Assembly (NCBI GenBank): GCA_003116875.1
Contig: BCKT01000006.1
Span: 248,001-312,000, forward strand
DNA: 64,000 nt
Direction of reading: 5' to 3'
Source of the DNA: Takashimella koratensis
Taxonomy: Eukaryota; Basidiomycota; Tremellomycetes; Trichosporonales; Tetragoniomycetaceae
The notes below the pieces were generated by a model. It was not told the origin of the DNA. It ran no database searches and was given only the letters and a program-made list of their open reading frames with translations. Of the stretch, positions 1 through 11,355 are shown piece after piece. The position numbers and the translations under genes were made by a program. Numbering within the stretch: position 1 is the first letter of the stretch; each line of letters begins with the position of its first letter.

Positions 1-2036
1 GTAACAGGTGACCAGCGGGAGCATACTTTGATCGACGAGGCTACGAGTCATGCACACCCCAATCGACGCAACAAAAAACAAACAAACAGGTCAGTCTCTT
101 TTCGTGATGCTGGTCCCAAACATCATCTTTTTGACAGCGCAATCATCGACCCTACTCACGTGAATCCCGAACCAGTGTACGACGCGACAATTTGGATGAG
201 TGAGAACCACTCCTTGCTAACTGTTGCCGCCTGTACACCTGGGGTCGCTTCGAACGCCTGATCCCAGAACCCAATCTGCGAGAAATAAATCACGAGAATG
301 ATAAACGGGATGAGCTGGAAGGCGAGGATGTAGCCAAACACGAGCCAGCTCAACAACCTGAGTGACCGGTACTCGACTCCACCGAGCTGTTCGAGCGCTT
401 CGTCGTCTAGCTCTTCAGTGAAAAATCGGCTGTTCCGTCCAATCACCAAATTCCCTAACGACTCTGGCATCCACTTTGCCGACTTGACACGTAACCAGCT
501 CCCTACTTCTTCCTCGGCGGTGTGCAACCTGTCGCCTAGACTCCCGCGCTCGCCGTCGTGCCTCTCGTCGCGGGTAGAGATGATCGTGAGTCGTTTCTCG
601 TCTCGAGTCAGCGCGCGGTGAAGCTGTTCTCGCGTTTTCATGGGGATCAATTGGCCGAGCATTTGGATAGGGTTAGGAAGCCCGCCAAAGCCAGTGTACA
701 TCCCGTCGTCGAGCGCCGGGATGGACCGGGTAGCAGAGAGCGGTAGCTGTCGAATCGAGCTAGGCCGTCGGTCCCGATCTCTATCATCAGAGTCGATTGG
801 CAGAGTCGCGGCATTGAAAAGCTCGAGTCGATTAGGAATCGGTCGGCCCACTGCTGTCCCGGGTTCACTCATGCTCATTGCCCGAGAGTGGTGGCGAATA
901 CGTTGTCTGATCGCGGCAGGCGAGTCGGGAACGGGTGGTTCAGCAAGTCGGATCGTGCGTTCTTGCCTCAGCGTCTTGTCATGCAATAGCGGCGCCTCCC
1001 ACTGACTCGACGACCGCGGAGGCGATTGGTGCATTGTTTCGTGGTGCAGGATTCCCTGGGGTGGGCGAGGCGGGGACTCATCCCTTCCAACACCTGAGCT
1101 ACTCGCGCTGCTCTCTGGGTTGCTCTCCTTCGATGACACAGGATCGGACTCGGGTAGCGTCTCGAGTGGGTCGACACCGTGGGGACCGCTGAAGACATCG
1201 TCGGGACCGAGGAAAGGTGAAGGGTGTTGAACAGAGGTCCGAAGGGCGGTAATTGGGAAACCGATAGAGCGGGGGGACGGCAGGTGGTCTGACCCGTTAT
1301 CCAAGCTCACGCGATGTTGTCGCTCTTCTACGAAATCAACAATTGGCCGGGCGTCTCGTGGACCCGAGATTGGTCCCAGTTTCGTCATAGTCGACCGCCG
1401 CTTATCGACCCCATTATTGTTGTTATTGCCAGACATGGTGAAAGCTCTATCGAAGATTGTGTTCTTTCGCTCCATGATGGTATTGGTTCGTTTGAAGTGG
1501 TCGGCCCGGAGTAGCTCGAAACAGTGTTGACGAAAGAATCGTTTACGGACCATTACGACAACGAGGGAGACGACAGAGTAGTCGCCCGCGATCATAAGGA
1601 TGACAAGGAGGACTTGTTGAAATGGATGTAGGGCGGATACACTTTGGTCCGGCGGTCAGCTTCAGATCAAGTCGGGTCTAACAAAGGAGTCCACTTACTT
1701 GACCGTTACAAGACCAGTCACCCTAGGTATCTGTCAGCTTGGAAGATTATTCAAACTTTGTAAAGGTTATATAGCACAGACTTGGAGCCAGACCAATATC
1801 TGTACTCACGTCATAGCAGAGTAACATAAGAACAGGGAATCAATAAAGTAGACTTTTTGAACCCCCAAATCGGTACTGTTTGCATTCCCACTGGCTGATC
1901 CGTTGGCCGCGTAGAAGATACAGGCAAAGACGAGCGGCGTGATGGTGAATACCAGCAAGTGGGTGCGGAAGAAGTTGAAGTGTTTGAGAACGCGCGAGAT
2001 CCAGCTCGGCGGCTCAATGTGAACGTCGATCGCCAT
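1..2036 (-). CDS. TRK1: TRK-type potassium transporter, 3' end beyond the left edge
   Basis: High-affinity K+ uptake protein of the plasma membrane (TrkH/HKT superfamily). The ATG is at 2034-2036. Inferred exons are 1810-2036, 1699-1722 (24 nt), 160-1641 and 1-40 (partial); all junctions are GT-AG and keep phase. Exon 1 encodes a basic start followed by a membrane segment (HLLVFTITPLVFACIFY) and the family signature around FLCYSAMT. The micro-exon gives VTGLVTVN, leading into SALHPFQQVLLVILMIAGD. A long hydrophilic Ser/Arg/Asp-rich loop of about 300 residues follows, as in fungal TRKs. Membrane segments resume at LSWLVFGYILAFQLIPFIIL, then EWFSLIQIVASYTGSGFT joins LVDQSMLPL across the last intron, matching the pore-proximal region of fungal TRKs. 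The remaining helices lie outside the window. It is divergently arranged with the FRA10AC1-like gene. Family assignment is firm; the TRK1 versus TRK2 name is a guess. Confidence 0.9.
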
Positions 2037-2618
2037 GGTGCCTGATGGTTATGGGTAGGTGATTGAGCAAGGAGAAAAGAAGAAGAGGCGAGTCGAGGTG
2101 GTGGACAAGGAGAGGAGGGAGGGTATAAGAAGGAACAAGACCGTGTGAGAGTTGGCTTGGCACGGGCTTGGAATGCCTTTGGGCAAGGACGTGGAGCGAG
2201 GCGTGGTGCGCTATGTCTCCATTCCAGGGGTCAAACGTGTTCAATGACCTCGGGGCATGGCGTTATCGAGCTGAGCGGAAGCACGATCGATGCGGTCAGC
2301 GCCCAAGGGGGATCTATAGAGAGCTGGTCGGGTGCTTGTCGACTTGGGCGGTGAATAGATGGGGACGAGTCGGTACGATGGCTATGGTGTGGATGTAAGA
2401 GCAAAGAGCAAAGTCGATGACGGGTAGCGCGGCAAGTGATCAGCACCAGGTCTATTTCGGTACCGACTATTCTCCGTCCCCAATCCAATCTACCCTTGCC
2501 AATTACTATCGATAGTTCCTTTGGTGCTATTAACCTTTTGCCATTCAACTAATCTGAACCTCGTTCAACCGCTTACATTGCCTCCCTTGCCACCAAACCC
2601 TCGCCCTCCGCCGCAACG
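2037..2618. promoter_or_regulatory. Shared divergent promoter region, TRK and FRA10AC1-like gene
   Basis: This 582-base gap lies between two start codons facing away from each other. No ORF in it has a supported start or family resemblance. CCAAT-like sequence occurs near 2480-2490. No clear TATA box is seen. Confidence 0.45.
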
Positions 2619-3812
2619 ATGAGCTGGAGAACAGCCGGAACCCTCATCTCCGGTCCTCCCTCAGCCTCTCAACCGACCTCCTCGGGCCCCTCCGGACCCG
2701 CCGGACCCACCGGCTCAAGCTCGTCATCTGCCCCGCTTGGACAAAAATTCCGGCCCAACTTAGGTGGACTCACCGCGTTTCAGCGAGAACGGCAACTCGC
2801 TGCTCATTATCGCAATAACCAAGGTGGTGGGAAAGTGAATGGGAGGACGGAATGGGACGTGTTAAGAGAGAACCACAGGTGAGTCTTACTAAGAGACAGG
2901 GCTTGGACCGGGACTTGGTCGCGGAAGCGGCGGTCAAGTGGACGTGGAATGGTGGGAAGCTGACCAAGATAGGTTTGTGAGAGATGATGAAGAGGCAGAG
3001 AATGTAAGCTGGGAAGAAAGGCTTGCACGAGCATACGAGAGTAAACTATTCAAGGAGTTTGCCTTGGTAAGTTCTCTTTCGTTCTATCCATATACACATA
3101 CATTTATCTACATGGGCACTAATCTCTCCTTCCTGACTTCACCCAGGTTGACCTGAAACACTACAAATCTAAACGGTTCGCATTGCGATGGCGGACCGCG
3201 CCCGAGGTTGTGGAAGGGATCGGAGACGAGACCTGTGGATCTCTGCGGTGTCGATACCACCGAGGAGTCCCGACTCGTTCCTCCCGCCCTTCTGAGATTC
3301 GGTTCGGCGGCGAAGAGGATGATGATGACGACGACGAAGATGAAGAGGGAAGGGATGAGGAGATGCCGAGGTTGAGAGCGTTCGAGTTGCCCTTTGTCTA
3401 TGAAGAAGGAGGGGAGAGGAAAGAGACTCTGGTCAAAGTTAGGCTGTGTGGGAGGTGTCAGAGGAAGTTGATGTGGAAGCCTGGAGAGGAGGGAAGGGAG
3501 AGGGATAGGGAGAAGGAGAGGAATAGTGGGAGGAAAAGAGATAGAGAGAGGGATAGGGACAGGCGAGATGATCGCGAGTCGAGGAGGAATAGGGAACGTG
3601 ACGTGTCGAGAGGAGAGAAAGAAAGGCGAGAGGTTAGGGAGCAGGATAGAGATCGAGACCGACGTGAAGACAGGCGCGAGTCAAGTCGACGCCATGTCGG
3701 TCGAGACAAGACGAGGTACCGAGACGATTCAGACTCACGAAATGAGAAGCCTCACCATAGAAGACGAGACGAGTCTCACTCACCAAGACGCGAATTAAGG
3801 CGGCTTGAATGA
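2619..3812 (+). CDS. FRA10AC1-like protein with charged Arg/Asp/Glu-rich tail
   Basis: Three exons (2619-2878, 2973-3066, 3147-3812) give about 339 aa. The conserved core of the Fra10Ac1 family is visible at residues 88-210. It contains AYESKLFKEFAL, then VDLKHYKSKRFALRWRT, then EVVEGIGDETCGSLRC, and ends with LVKVRLCGRCQRKLMW; the paired cysteines may bind metal. An acidic D/E insert (around 3315-3360) interrupts the core, and the last 100 residues are a low-complexity RD/RE/RS-like tail. Vertebrate FRA10AC1 is a nuclear protein associated with late spliceosomes, and the RE/RD tail here suits a splicing role; both points come from family knowledge, not the sequence. The N-terminus is a Ser/Gly/Pro linker. 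The start is the first ATG after a pyrimidine-rich leader. Confidence 0.85.
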
Positions 3813-4195
3813 TGCATAGGCTACATACATGTAGGCTGTGTACATGAAGTTATTGTTGTACATGAATATGCAGATGTACGTAGCACTTGATTGATCTGGA
3901 TAGGGAAAGGTGATGATGTAGAGGTATGATCGACTCGGTGGTATGAACGATAGGGGAGCAGAGGATGTTGCTTATGGATGGAGGGAGGAGGCCTGGAGGT
4001 TGAGACTCGGAAAGCGAAGGAGGGATTGAGAGATGGAGGATGGAGGATGGAGGGATCAGTGGTGATCAGTTGCGAGAGCATGAAGGCCATTGAGTGCCGT
4101 AAGTCTCTTTGAGTGGGTAAGTGTCGTCAGACGGTCGTTTTACCGGAATCGCTTCAGTCGTGGGGGTGAGGATCTTCGTGATATCTTGGTGGTGA
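3813..4195. other. Convergent 3' intergenic region
   Basis: 383 bases between two converging stop codons. It holds purine-rich GGATGGAG-type short repeats (about 3977-4060). No gene or RNA is recognised. Confidence 0.4.
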
Positions 4196-6374
4196 TTACC
4201 AGTCATTTTCGGTAACTGCCTGACAGCCTTCATCGTCAAGGTCGTCGTCCAGATGTTCTAGGTCATCCAGATCGTCGTTGTCGTCCATGTCATCCAGATC
4301 TTCCAGATCGTCGATCAGCTCTTCCGACCTCTTGTTGTCCGCCGGGTGGTGGGCGTACTCGTCGCCATGCCTGAGCTGAGAGTGGGGATCGTATTTGTCG
4401 ACGTCGTCTTGGTCGTTGCTATCGTAAGCATCGTAGTTGTTGATTTGGTTGTAGTAGCTGGAATCGTTGAACTCGAGTTGTGCATGAGGACCATGAGTCT
4501 CGTAGTCGTTGTGATCACCTTGGTAGTCGTATTCGTCATTCTGAGAGTACTCGTCTAAATGGCCGTCGGGTGTAACCCCGCCATATGAATCGGGTCGAGT
4601 GTCGATCACTGCGCTCTGGACCCGACGCCGAAGCCTTTTCCCTTGCCCTCGACCGTACCCGTCCTGTCTCTCCTCATGACTATCAAGGGTCGGCTGCATC
4701 ACGTCCCGTTCTTGGTACGGATCGCCCCATGTCTCTTCTGCCTCGAACGACTCGATGGGCTCGAATTTGATAGGAGAGACCAGGGACATCAAGTCTGCCG
4801 AGTAGGTCGTCCAATTCGTTCCGCACGGTGACGTGTACTGAAGCTTGCGTCAGCCGGTTCACTTATGATGAACAATAGATTGCCGGTGGCCAGGGTCGAC
4901 CCCGACACTGAACTCACAGACTGGGAAAACTCGTCGTCTAGGTCATCCAGATCCTTGACCATTTCCTCGCCCTCGTCAATCGACACCAGTCTGTCCGGGA
5001 CCAATGGCTCATACATCTCCATCTGAATCAGTTCGTCCTCCGTCACGTCGTCCATGAGGTTGACTATCCGAGGCCGTTTAAAATGTCCACGTTCGTTTGC
5101 TCCGTCTTGATCAGCGTCGATGTCTTCGTCGCTGAACTTTCGTTTAAGCGATTGCGGAGGAACGGGAGGGAGGGGAAGGAGTGATGTGTGAAAGTCGATT
5201 AGATGGGTTTCAGTGTTAGTGGGGAGGATAGAGGTCGGCTGAGATTCGAGATTGATGAGGTCCTTCCGAACGGGCGAGTGGGTATCTTTGGGAAGAGTTT
5301 GAGGGCGGGTAGGAACAGAGGAGTGTGGGGTTGAGCCTTCGGAGCCTTGGCTTAAATGAGACGAGGGGGGTGCGGAGAGACCGGGAGTGATGGAGCTGGT
5401 TGGCGAGCTAGTTGCTGGCGTGGAAGGACCAGGGGCGGGGACCGGGGAGGGACTAACCACGGGAGGTGAGATGGGCGCGGAGGTACTGGCGGTAGGTGTA
5501 TTGGCTAGAGGCGAAGGTGAAGTTGCGGCTGGGATAGCACTCGTTTGCGACTGGGTGATCGGGGCTTGCGACGGTGTACTGCATCCGTCTTTGGGACTGG
5601 ATCGGTCCTGGCTGCCTCGTTGTGCAGAGGTGCTAGGCTCGCCCTGACTCCCGCGCACACCCGAACCAGCCTGGGACTCTGTACCACTGGGTTTGACAGG
5701 GGCTTTACCTATTGTGAAGAAGAGACGACAGAGGCGGAGGACGCGCTCAAGATCTGTCGCATGGACCAGGCGAATCTGGAACTTTCCTACTCCCTAAAGC
5801 CCATTATCAGCATGATTATAACGTAGAGAAGCAATACTAAGTCGTCACCGACTTGTTGGACGGCAACAAACAGACGCGGAGATGAGGTTGGTGCTGCGAG
5901 ACTTACTCGGGGAGCCGACTTGGACGGGAAGGAGAACAGGATGAGAGTGTGCGAGGTGTGGGACAGAGTGACGATACGGTATCGCGGTGGAGAAGAGATC
6001 AAGGGTGCTGTGATGGTCGTCTGTGATGAAGCGGTCAAGAAACGCGAGAGAAGCGGGACGTCAGCATTTGCAGGCAGCGCCTGTGATGCTCAACCATAAG
6101 TAACTCACAATCGACTGCTCATCTTTGCGTACATCGATACTGATCTCTTTCTCATTCTGAGCTACCTGTATTCGAATTACTTGAACTCCGCTAGTCCTGA
6201 ACCGAAACCTCGTGTTAGCCAATCTCAGCGGGCTTGCCCTTTGCTCTCCCTCGTCCTGGCCTGCCTTGCTTGTATGTATGTATTGGGCCAGGAGTGGGAC
6301 CCACCTGTGAGCCCAGGACCACTGGATGCCGGGAGATGGTGGGGGTCGCCATAGGCTGACTTGGTTGATTGGGA
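4196..6374 (-). CDS. Acidic protein with REC114-like N-terminus (candidate meiotic DSB factor); 5' end uncertain
   Basis: Exons supported by phase and splice signals are 6305-6374, 6109-6196, 5907-6020, 4918-5793 and 4196-4837 (stop at 4196-4198). The first 130 residues have the layout of the REC114 PH-like fold: a Pro-rich loop then Trp residues (SPGIQWSW), alternating strands (TSGVQVIRIQV, ISIDVRKDEQS, YRIVTLSHTSHTLILFSFP), and a final helix after a FxIR motif (KFQIRLVHATDLERVLRLC), like the FxIQF...A..C...L ending of REC114. The middle 300 residues are disordered Ser/Thr/Pro. The C-terminal 210 are very acidic with DDLEDLDDM-like runs. REC114 works with Mei4 and Mer2 to activate Spo11 breaks. 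Identification is by pattern only. The start codon is not settled: an ATG at 6605-6607 with a 13-nt exon fits the phase but needs a 220-nt intron with a GTAGTA donor. Confidence 0.5.
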
Positions 6375-6907
6375 CTGAGGAAGGTGTGTTAGCGAAGAGG
6401 CGAGGAAGGTCAGATGGGAAGGAGGTTAGGAGGGATCAGGAAAAGGAGAACCTTGGGTTAGAGGGAGCTGGGCAGGGGTGAGAGGATGAAAGAGGATGTT
6501 GAACAGTAGTATGGGAGCAGGTCAGACAAGGAGTGAGGATGTAAGTAGGTAAGTTAGCTGGGACGGAGAGGGGGAATGGACATGGGGATACTACCCGTGA
6601 GTGACATTCTGGCTCAGCTCTTGACGCCCCAGTCTTGCGGGCTTGCGGCCTTCTGTGCCTCGCTTACGTTGCTTGTCCCGCCTCTGAGCCCGAGTCTAGT
6701 CGATAATGAAGGTGGAAGGGGTTTTGAAATGCTTGGGGTGCGGGAGGTGGGTCCAGAAGAGAGAGGGCGAAGAAGAGAGAGGAGGGAAGGTCAGAGTCAA
6801 CAGTACACGTCGCGTCAGGCACCGGTTCCGGCGGCAAGTAGAACAGCAACAGCAACAGCTCAACCTCAACCAACAACTTCAACTTGACATCTACCTCATC
6901 GTCATCC
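6375..6907. promoter_or_regulatory. Divergent region between the REC114-like gene and GPI18
   Basis: It probably contains the first exon of the leftward gene (candidate ATG 6605-6607) and the GPI18 leader. A CAACAG/CAACAA-rich stretch at about 6842-6880 lies just before the GPI18 start and looks like untranslated leader. A plus-strand ORF over 6706-7344 is a shadow of GPI18. Confidence 0.35.
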
Positions 6908-8567
6908 ATGTCCACCCCGTCCGGCCCCAGCGGCGCCTCACGCTCCATGCGGTCCCCTCTTCCCTTCTCCCTCCTCATCTCCGCCATCATTCTCGCGCTC
7001 GTCCCTCTCGTCCTCCTTCCTATCCTCGCTCAACTCCTTCCAGCATTCGACACCTCCCACCTTGTCTCCCAGCCCTCCCCCTTCTCCCTCCTCTCTTCCT
7101 CATCCGACACCCAGCTCCAACCCCAAGTTCTATCCGGACTCAGCGCATACTCAACTTCTTCTTCAACGATAAGATGGGACGCAATCCATTTCGCGGCTAT
7201 TGCGAGGGACGGGTACACCCACGAGCAGCAGGTCGCGTTTCAGCCCGGGTGGCCGGAGGTCATGGCTGCTGCCGGATGGGCAGTGAGACGTGTGGCCAAA
7301 GTCGTTGGAGATTCGATTGGAAGGCCAGCGATGGGAGGAAGTAGCAGTGAGAACTGGGCGCTGGAAGTCGGAGCGGTTGGGGTGAACCTGCTCGCGAGGA
7401 TAGGCGCAGCCGTCTTTCTTTACCTGTAAGCCATGCCCTTCCCCATCTGCCAACTTTCTATACGTAGATGATGGCAAAGTCATCCATCTCACTGATACAT
7501 ACACCCAGTCTCACCGTGCGCTTCACGTCCTCCTCTTTCGCCCGCGTCTCTACGGCATTCTACATCCTCACCCCTACTCCGGCCGTCCTCGCGGCACCCA
7601 ACACCGAGCCCACCTACGCCCTCTTCACATTCGCGGGCCTCTACCTCGCCTCGGTTGGGTGGGTATGGGCGGCCGCGGTACCCCTGGCGATGGCGACGTC
7701 GGTCCGTGCCACGGGAGTGTTCAGTGCACTGCCGTTGGCTGTTGTCGGCGTGTTTGGGGATAAAATGTCGATGCGGTTGAGCGTGAGTTGTGAGGCCAGG
7801 AGGGAACTGCTGCAGGCTTGCAGAGATGGATATGCGGATGGGTAGAAATTGACATTTATCTCTGAATCGACTTGGATGGCCGGACGTAGCGCTTGATCCC
7901 TCGAGCAGCGTGGACAGCTATCCCTTGCGTACTCACTGTCGCCCCCTTTGCCGCGTTCCAATACTACACCTACACCTCGCTATGTACCGGTCCATCTCAA
8001 CGCCCATGGTGCACCTCCCGCCTCCCACTGTCCTACAGCTTCGTCCAGGTTGAATACTGGTGAGCTTGACTCTGACCTGGCAAGTTGTTGACTCAGCTCA
8101 CGGCTCACAGGAACAACGGGCTGTTCAAATACTGGAAACCTGACCAGTCACCCAACTTCCTCATTGCGGGTCCTGTCCTCGCCGTCTCTCTGCGGGGGAC
8201 AATCACCTACCTCCGCACCTACCTGTCCACTCTCTCATCCATTCCCACCTCCACCTTTACTCGGTCGCCTACCCCGCGGCACATGTACGACAACCCCTTA
8301 CTCCTCCCTTTCCATCTACACCACCTCCTCCTCACCCTCTTGCTCATCTTCTCATCACACACACAGATCGCACTGCGCGTGGCTTCGGGCGATCCGGTGG
8401 TTTGGTGGAACGTGACGGCGATGGCTTTTGATTGGGACCGCCGCGCAGAGGGAGAAAGGGAAGGAACGGTGGCCATGAGGAGTTGGGGAAGAGTATGGGT
8501 ATGGTGGAGTGTCTTGTGGGGCGCGGTGTCCATCGTTCTTTGGGCAGGACATTATCCGCCTGCCTAA
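6908..8567 (+). CDS. GPI18: GPI mannosyltransferase 2 (PIG-V family)
   Basis: Adds the second mannose to the glycosylphosphatidylinositol precursor in the ER membrane, using dolichol-phosphate mannose. Four exons (6908-7425, 7509-7782, 7890-8059, 8111-8567), all phase-consistent, give 472 aa, a usual length for fungal Gpi18. Residues 16-40 form the first membrane helix. The family signature RWDAIHFAAIARDGYTHEQQ (about residues 91-110), followed by AFQPGWPE, carries the conserved Asp and His of the luminal loop. More helices follow (ALFTFAGLYLASVGWVW, VLTVAPFAAFQYYTY), and the C-terminal block FVQVEYWNNGLFKYWKPDQ is typical of PIG-V. The ATG at 6908 was chosen because the frame upstream offers only a TTG. 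The gene ends convergent with the MFS transporter. Confidence 0.93.
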
Positions 8568-8983
8568 ATTGCCTGGGGGAAACATGAGTCTAAAACACTT
8601 GTTGTACAGCTAGCTAGAGTGGATGTAGATCATCGTACTTATAAGGTCAGGCAGAGCAGTGAGTCGAACCAAACAATCCAAAACCTGAAATCAAGAGCAG
8701 TGGCTGCATTGTCCATTATAAGGAAATCTATGGTATGGGTTGTAGATTGATGTTTTCCTCGACAAGCTAGCTAGCTAGAAGGAGTGTCTAGTATATTTTT
8801 TCCTGCTTCAGTCGCTACAGACGGGATCGAGAATGCGCAGAATCGATTCTAACACGTTTATCTCATCTTCTCGTGTTCCTTCCTCACTCCTCACAGCTGA
8901 TGCCTCTCTCCTCGTTCCCCACCTCCGCTCTATATCATCTCATCCCCCCTCCCGACCTCCGCCGCCGGTGTTATGGTCCAAGT
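8568..8983. other. Convergent 3' intergenic region
   Basis: 416 bases between the GPI18 and MFS stop codons. A short GCTAG tandem (8766-8778) is present. No gene is seen. Confidence 0.4.
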
Positions 8984-11355
8984 CTAGGCGCGCTTGGCCT
9001 TTTCGTAACTGAACTGCTCGTGGAGCGATTCGAGGCGGAGACGCTCGTCGTCGCTGAGGTCGACCTCGTCACGGTCCGCGAGGGCCTCGTACTGCTCCCA
9101 CTCCTTGTGAGCCGGGTGGGACGGGTGAGAAGGGTGAGAGTGAGGAGTGGCTGTCGTCTCTGTGTTGGACTCGACTTTACCGAGCCCACCAGCCTGTTCC
9201 GCGGGGACCTCCTCGATCGGCTTCTCCCCATTCTGCACCTGCTCCTTCTCCTTGTTCGTCTCCCCTCCAGCGGGGGAAGGTGCAGCAGTGGCCGCCTCCT
9301 TGAGCCCGTTGACGCGCTTCTCCTCGTCCTCGGCCTCAGCACGGCGAGCGGCGATAATCATCATCATCGTCTTCTGAGCGTCCGCAGCGTACTTGCACTT
9401 GGCACGGATGGACGCGCCGTACTTGTAGAACAAGATCGGGAACGGCAAGCACGCGAGCGCGAGGAAACCAGGCAACGCCGCCGCCCAGTGGATACCGAGG
9501 TTCTTGTACATGTAGCTCGTGAAAAGGGGGAACGCCGCACCAAGGAGAGATCGGAGAGCACTGTTGGCAGCGAGAACAGAGGCAGCGTAGATGGTGTATG
9601 TGTCGACGAGGTAAGCGAGGACAGCGAGGAAGAGGACGACCATTCCGAGACCGAAGGGAATACCGAAGATGATAGGCGCAATCCAGTGGACGTTGGGAGC
9701 GTCAGTAGCGGCGAACCCAGCAAGACCGATGACGATGAGGACACCGGCCCAGATGGCAGGAGGAAGTCGGTCCTCGGGCTCAGGGCGTCCGCGCTTCTTC
9801 ACGGTCTTGAGGTACTGAGGGTTCACATGGAAGATGGCGACAATGACGGAGAGCTGTAGTTGGTGGTGAGTCAGTGATGAATCGAGTATAAACAGCAAAG
9901 GCAGCTTTCTACTCACGACAACACCAACGAGAATACCGAGGAAAGCGAGACCTTCCTCTCCTGGGTTCCAGCCACGGCCCTCCTCAAAGACGACGGGGTA
10001 ACCGGCAAACTGTAGAGACTGTTAGCCTTGAATACATGACAGAAGGCAGAGTGTCAGAGACTTGCGTTGAGGTAGAGGGTTCCGTAGATGATAGCGACCT
10101 GAAGACAATGTCAGTGATCAATTCTCAATCGCATAGACAGCATCCTTGACTCGTTACTCACGTAGATAGAGAGGAAGAGGACAATCGGCTCAAGGAACAA
10201 GAACTTCCAGGGACGAATGAGCGAAGTCTTGAACAGAGCAGTGATAACCATCGGCTTCTTAGCGTCGGCGCGGAACCTGTAGACCTTGCCGGTCGCCTGA
10301 GAGAGGGTTTGGGCGCGGGCGCGGAGAAGGCTCGGCGCGTAGGTCTCGGCACCGAAAAGGAAGAGGATGACGGTGATGACACCGCAGAAAATGGAGAGGA
10401 AGGCCTCGACCCATTTCCAGCCTCCAGCGTCTCCAATAAAGCCACCAGTGATCTGTGGATATCAGCAGTATTCAAAGTGGGAAAGGGAGTGCCACAAGCA
10501 ATCATCACTCACGGGACCAAGTGCCGGGCCGAGGAAGGGCGCAGCAGCGAAAAGAGCCATACCAAGACCACGCTGAGCGGCGTCAAGCAAATCAGAGATG
10601 GATCCACCGGCATTGGCGAGAGGACTCGAACCGAAGAAACCGGCCAGCGCACGGAACACGAGCACAGACCCAGGGTTCGGCGAGGCGATGGAAACAGCTT
10701 GCCAGAGAGTGAGGAAAAAGTAACAGAAGATGTAAACGTTTCGGCGGCCGTAGACCTCGGAAGCCGGAGCCCAGCAGAGCGGGCCGAAGGCGAAACCGAC
10801 AACGAACAGGGCTGAGGGCGAGCGTCAGTGACCGGTCCACGGGCGAGGCTAGGGATGCCTGTGGAATGTGACCAGGTGGCGAGGCCGAAGGACCACATGA
10901 TTGTTGCGTGATGGATGCTTCGGGGATGTGGAGGTGATGTGTGGAAGTGGAGGGATGTGGAGGATTTGGGTGGAGGGTAACTCACAAACACCCGCGGTCC
11001 AGAGTTCAGAGCTACCGCCCATTTCCGCGATGAGACTTTCGATAGCGCCCGAGAAGGCCGAACTACTCAGGGCGACCGCGAGGGTGGTTATACTAACCAC
11101 GGCGATCTGGGACCACTTGTATGCAGCCGGCCATCGTTGCGGGTCCTCGACGTCGGAAGGGAGCCAGTCGATGATGTACGGATCCTCCTCAGTCCCGCTG
11201 CCTTTGTAGTGGTGGTTGAGGATGTCCTCGAACGGCTGGGCGTATCGCCGCCACGGTCGGAGAGGGAGCGTATACGATTCGACAGGCTTGGCCGTCCTTG
11301 GCTCCGACGTCATAGCGGGGGAATCCACCTGCGTGAGAGTGGATGGTGTAGACAT
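8984..11355 (-). CDS. Major facilitator exporter, DHA1 (polyamine/multidrug, Tpo-like) type
   Basis: Proton-coupled exporter of the plasma membrane. Six exons (10986-11355, 10513-10811, 10162-10452, 10066-10098, 9917-10009, 8984-9853) keep phase throughout and give 651 aa, longer than usual through extended cytosolic ends. The hydrophilic N-terminus contains PYIIDWLPSDVEDPQRWP, typical of Tpo1/Flr1-like carriers, followed by helix 1 (WSQIAVVSITTLAVALSSSA). The loop 2-3 motif SEVYGRR and the DHA1 segment AGFFGSSPLANAGGSISD are present. Exon 4 is only 33 nt (VAIIYGTLYLN) and is followed by an intron starting with GC instead of GT. The last 130 residues are charged and cytosolic. The substrate cannot be told from sequence. 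A TATA-like ATAAATAC (about 11424-11432) lies some 70 bases upstream of the ATG. The ATG at 11353-11355 was chosen; upstream only a GTG is in frame. Confidence 0.9.
10010..10065 (-). other. Non-canonical GC-AG intron in the MFS gene
   Basis: Between the exons ending YGTLYLN and starting FAGYPVVF, the donor reads GCAAGT and the acceptor CTACAG; no GT donor keeps phase here. Length is 56 nt. GC-AG introns are a known minor class. Confidence 0.75.

Noticed and set aside
1968..2548. Short ORFs upstream of TRK on both strands
   Set aside because: Shadows of exon 1 or promoter sequence without family resemblance.
6706..7344. Plus-strand ORF of 212 codons overlapping GPI18 exon 1
   Set aside because: Different frame from the conserved PIG-V signature; Pro/Arg/His-rich shadow.
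8873..9859. Plus-strand ORF of 328 codons
   Set aside because: Lies fully antisense to the last MFS exon, composition is the reverse-complement shadow of its charged tail, and no family resemblance.
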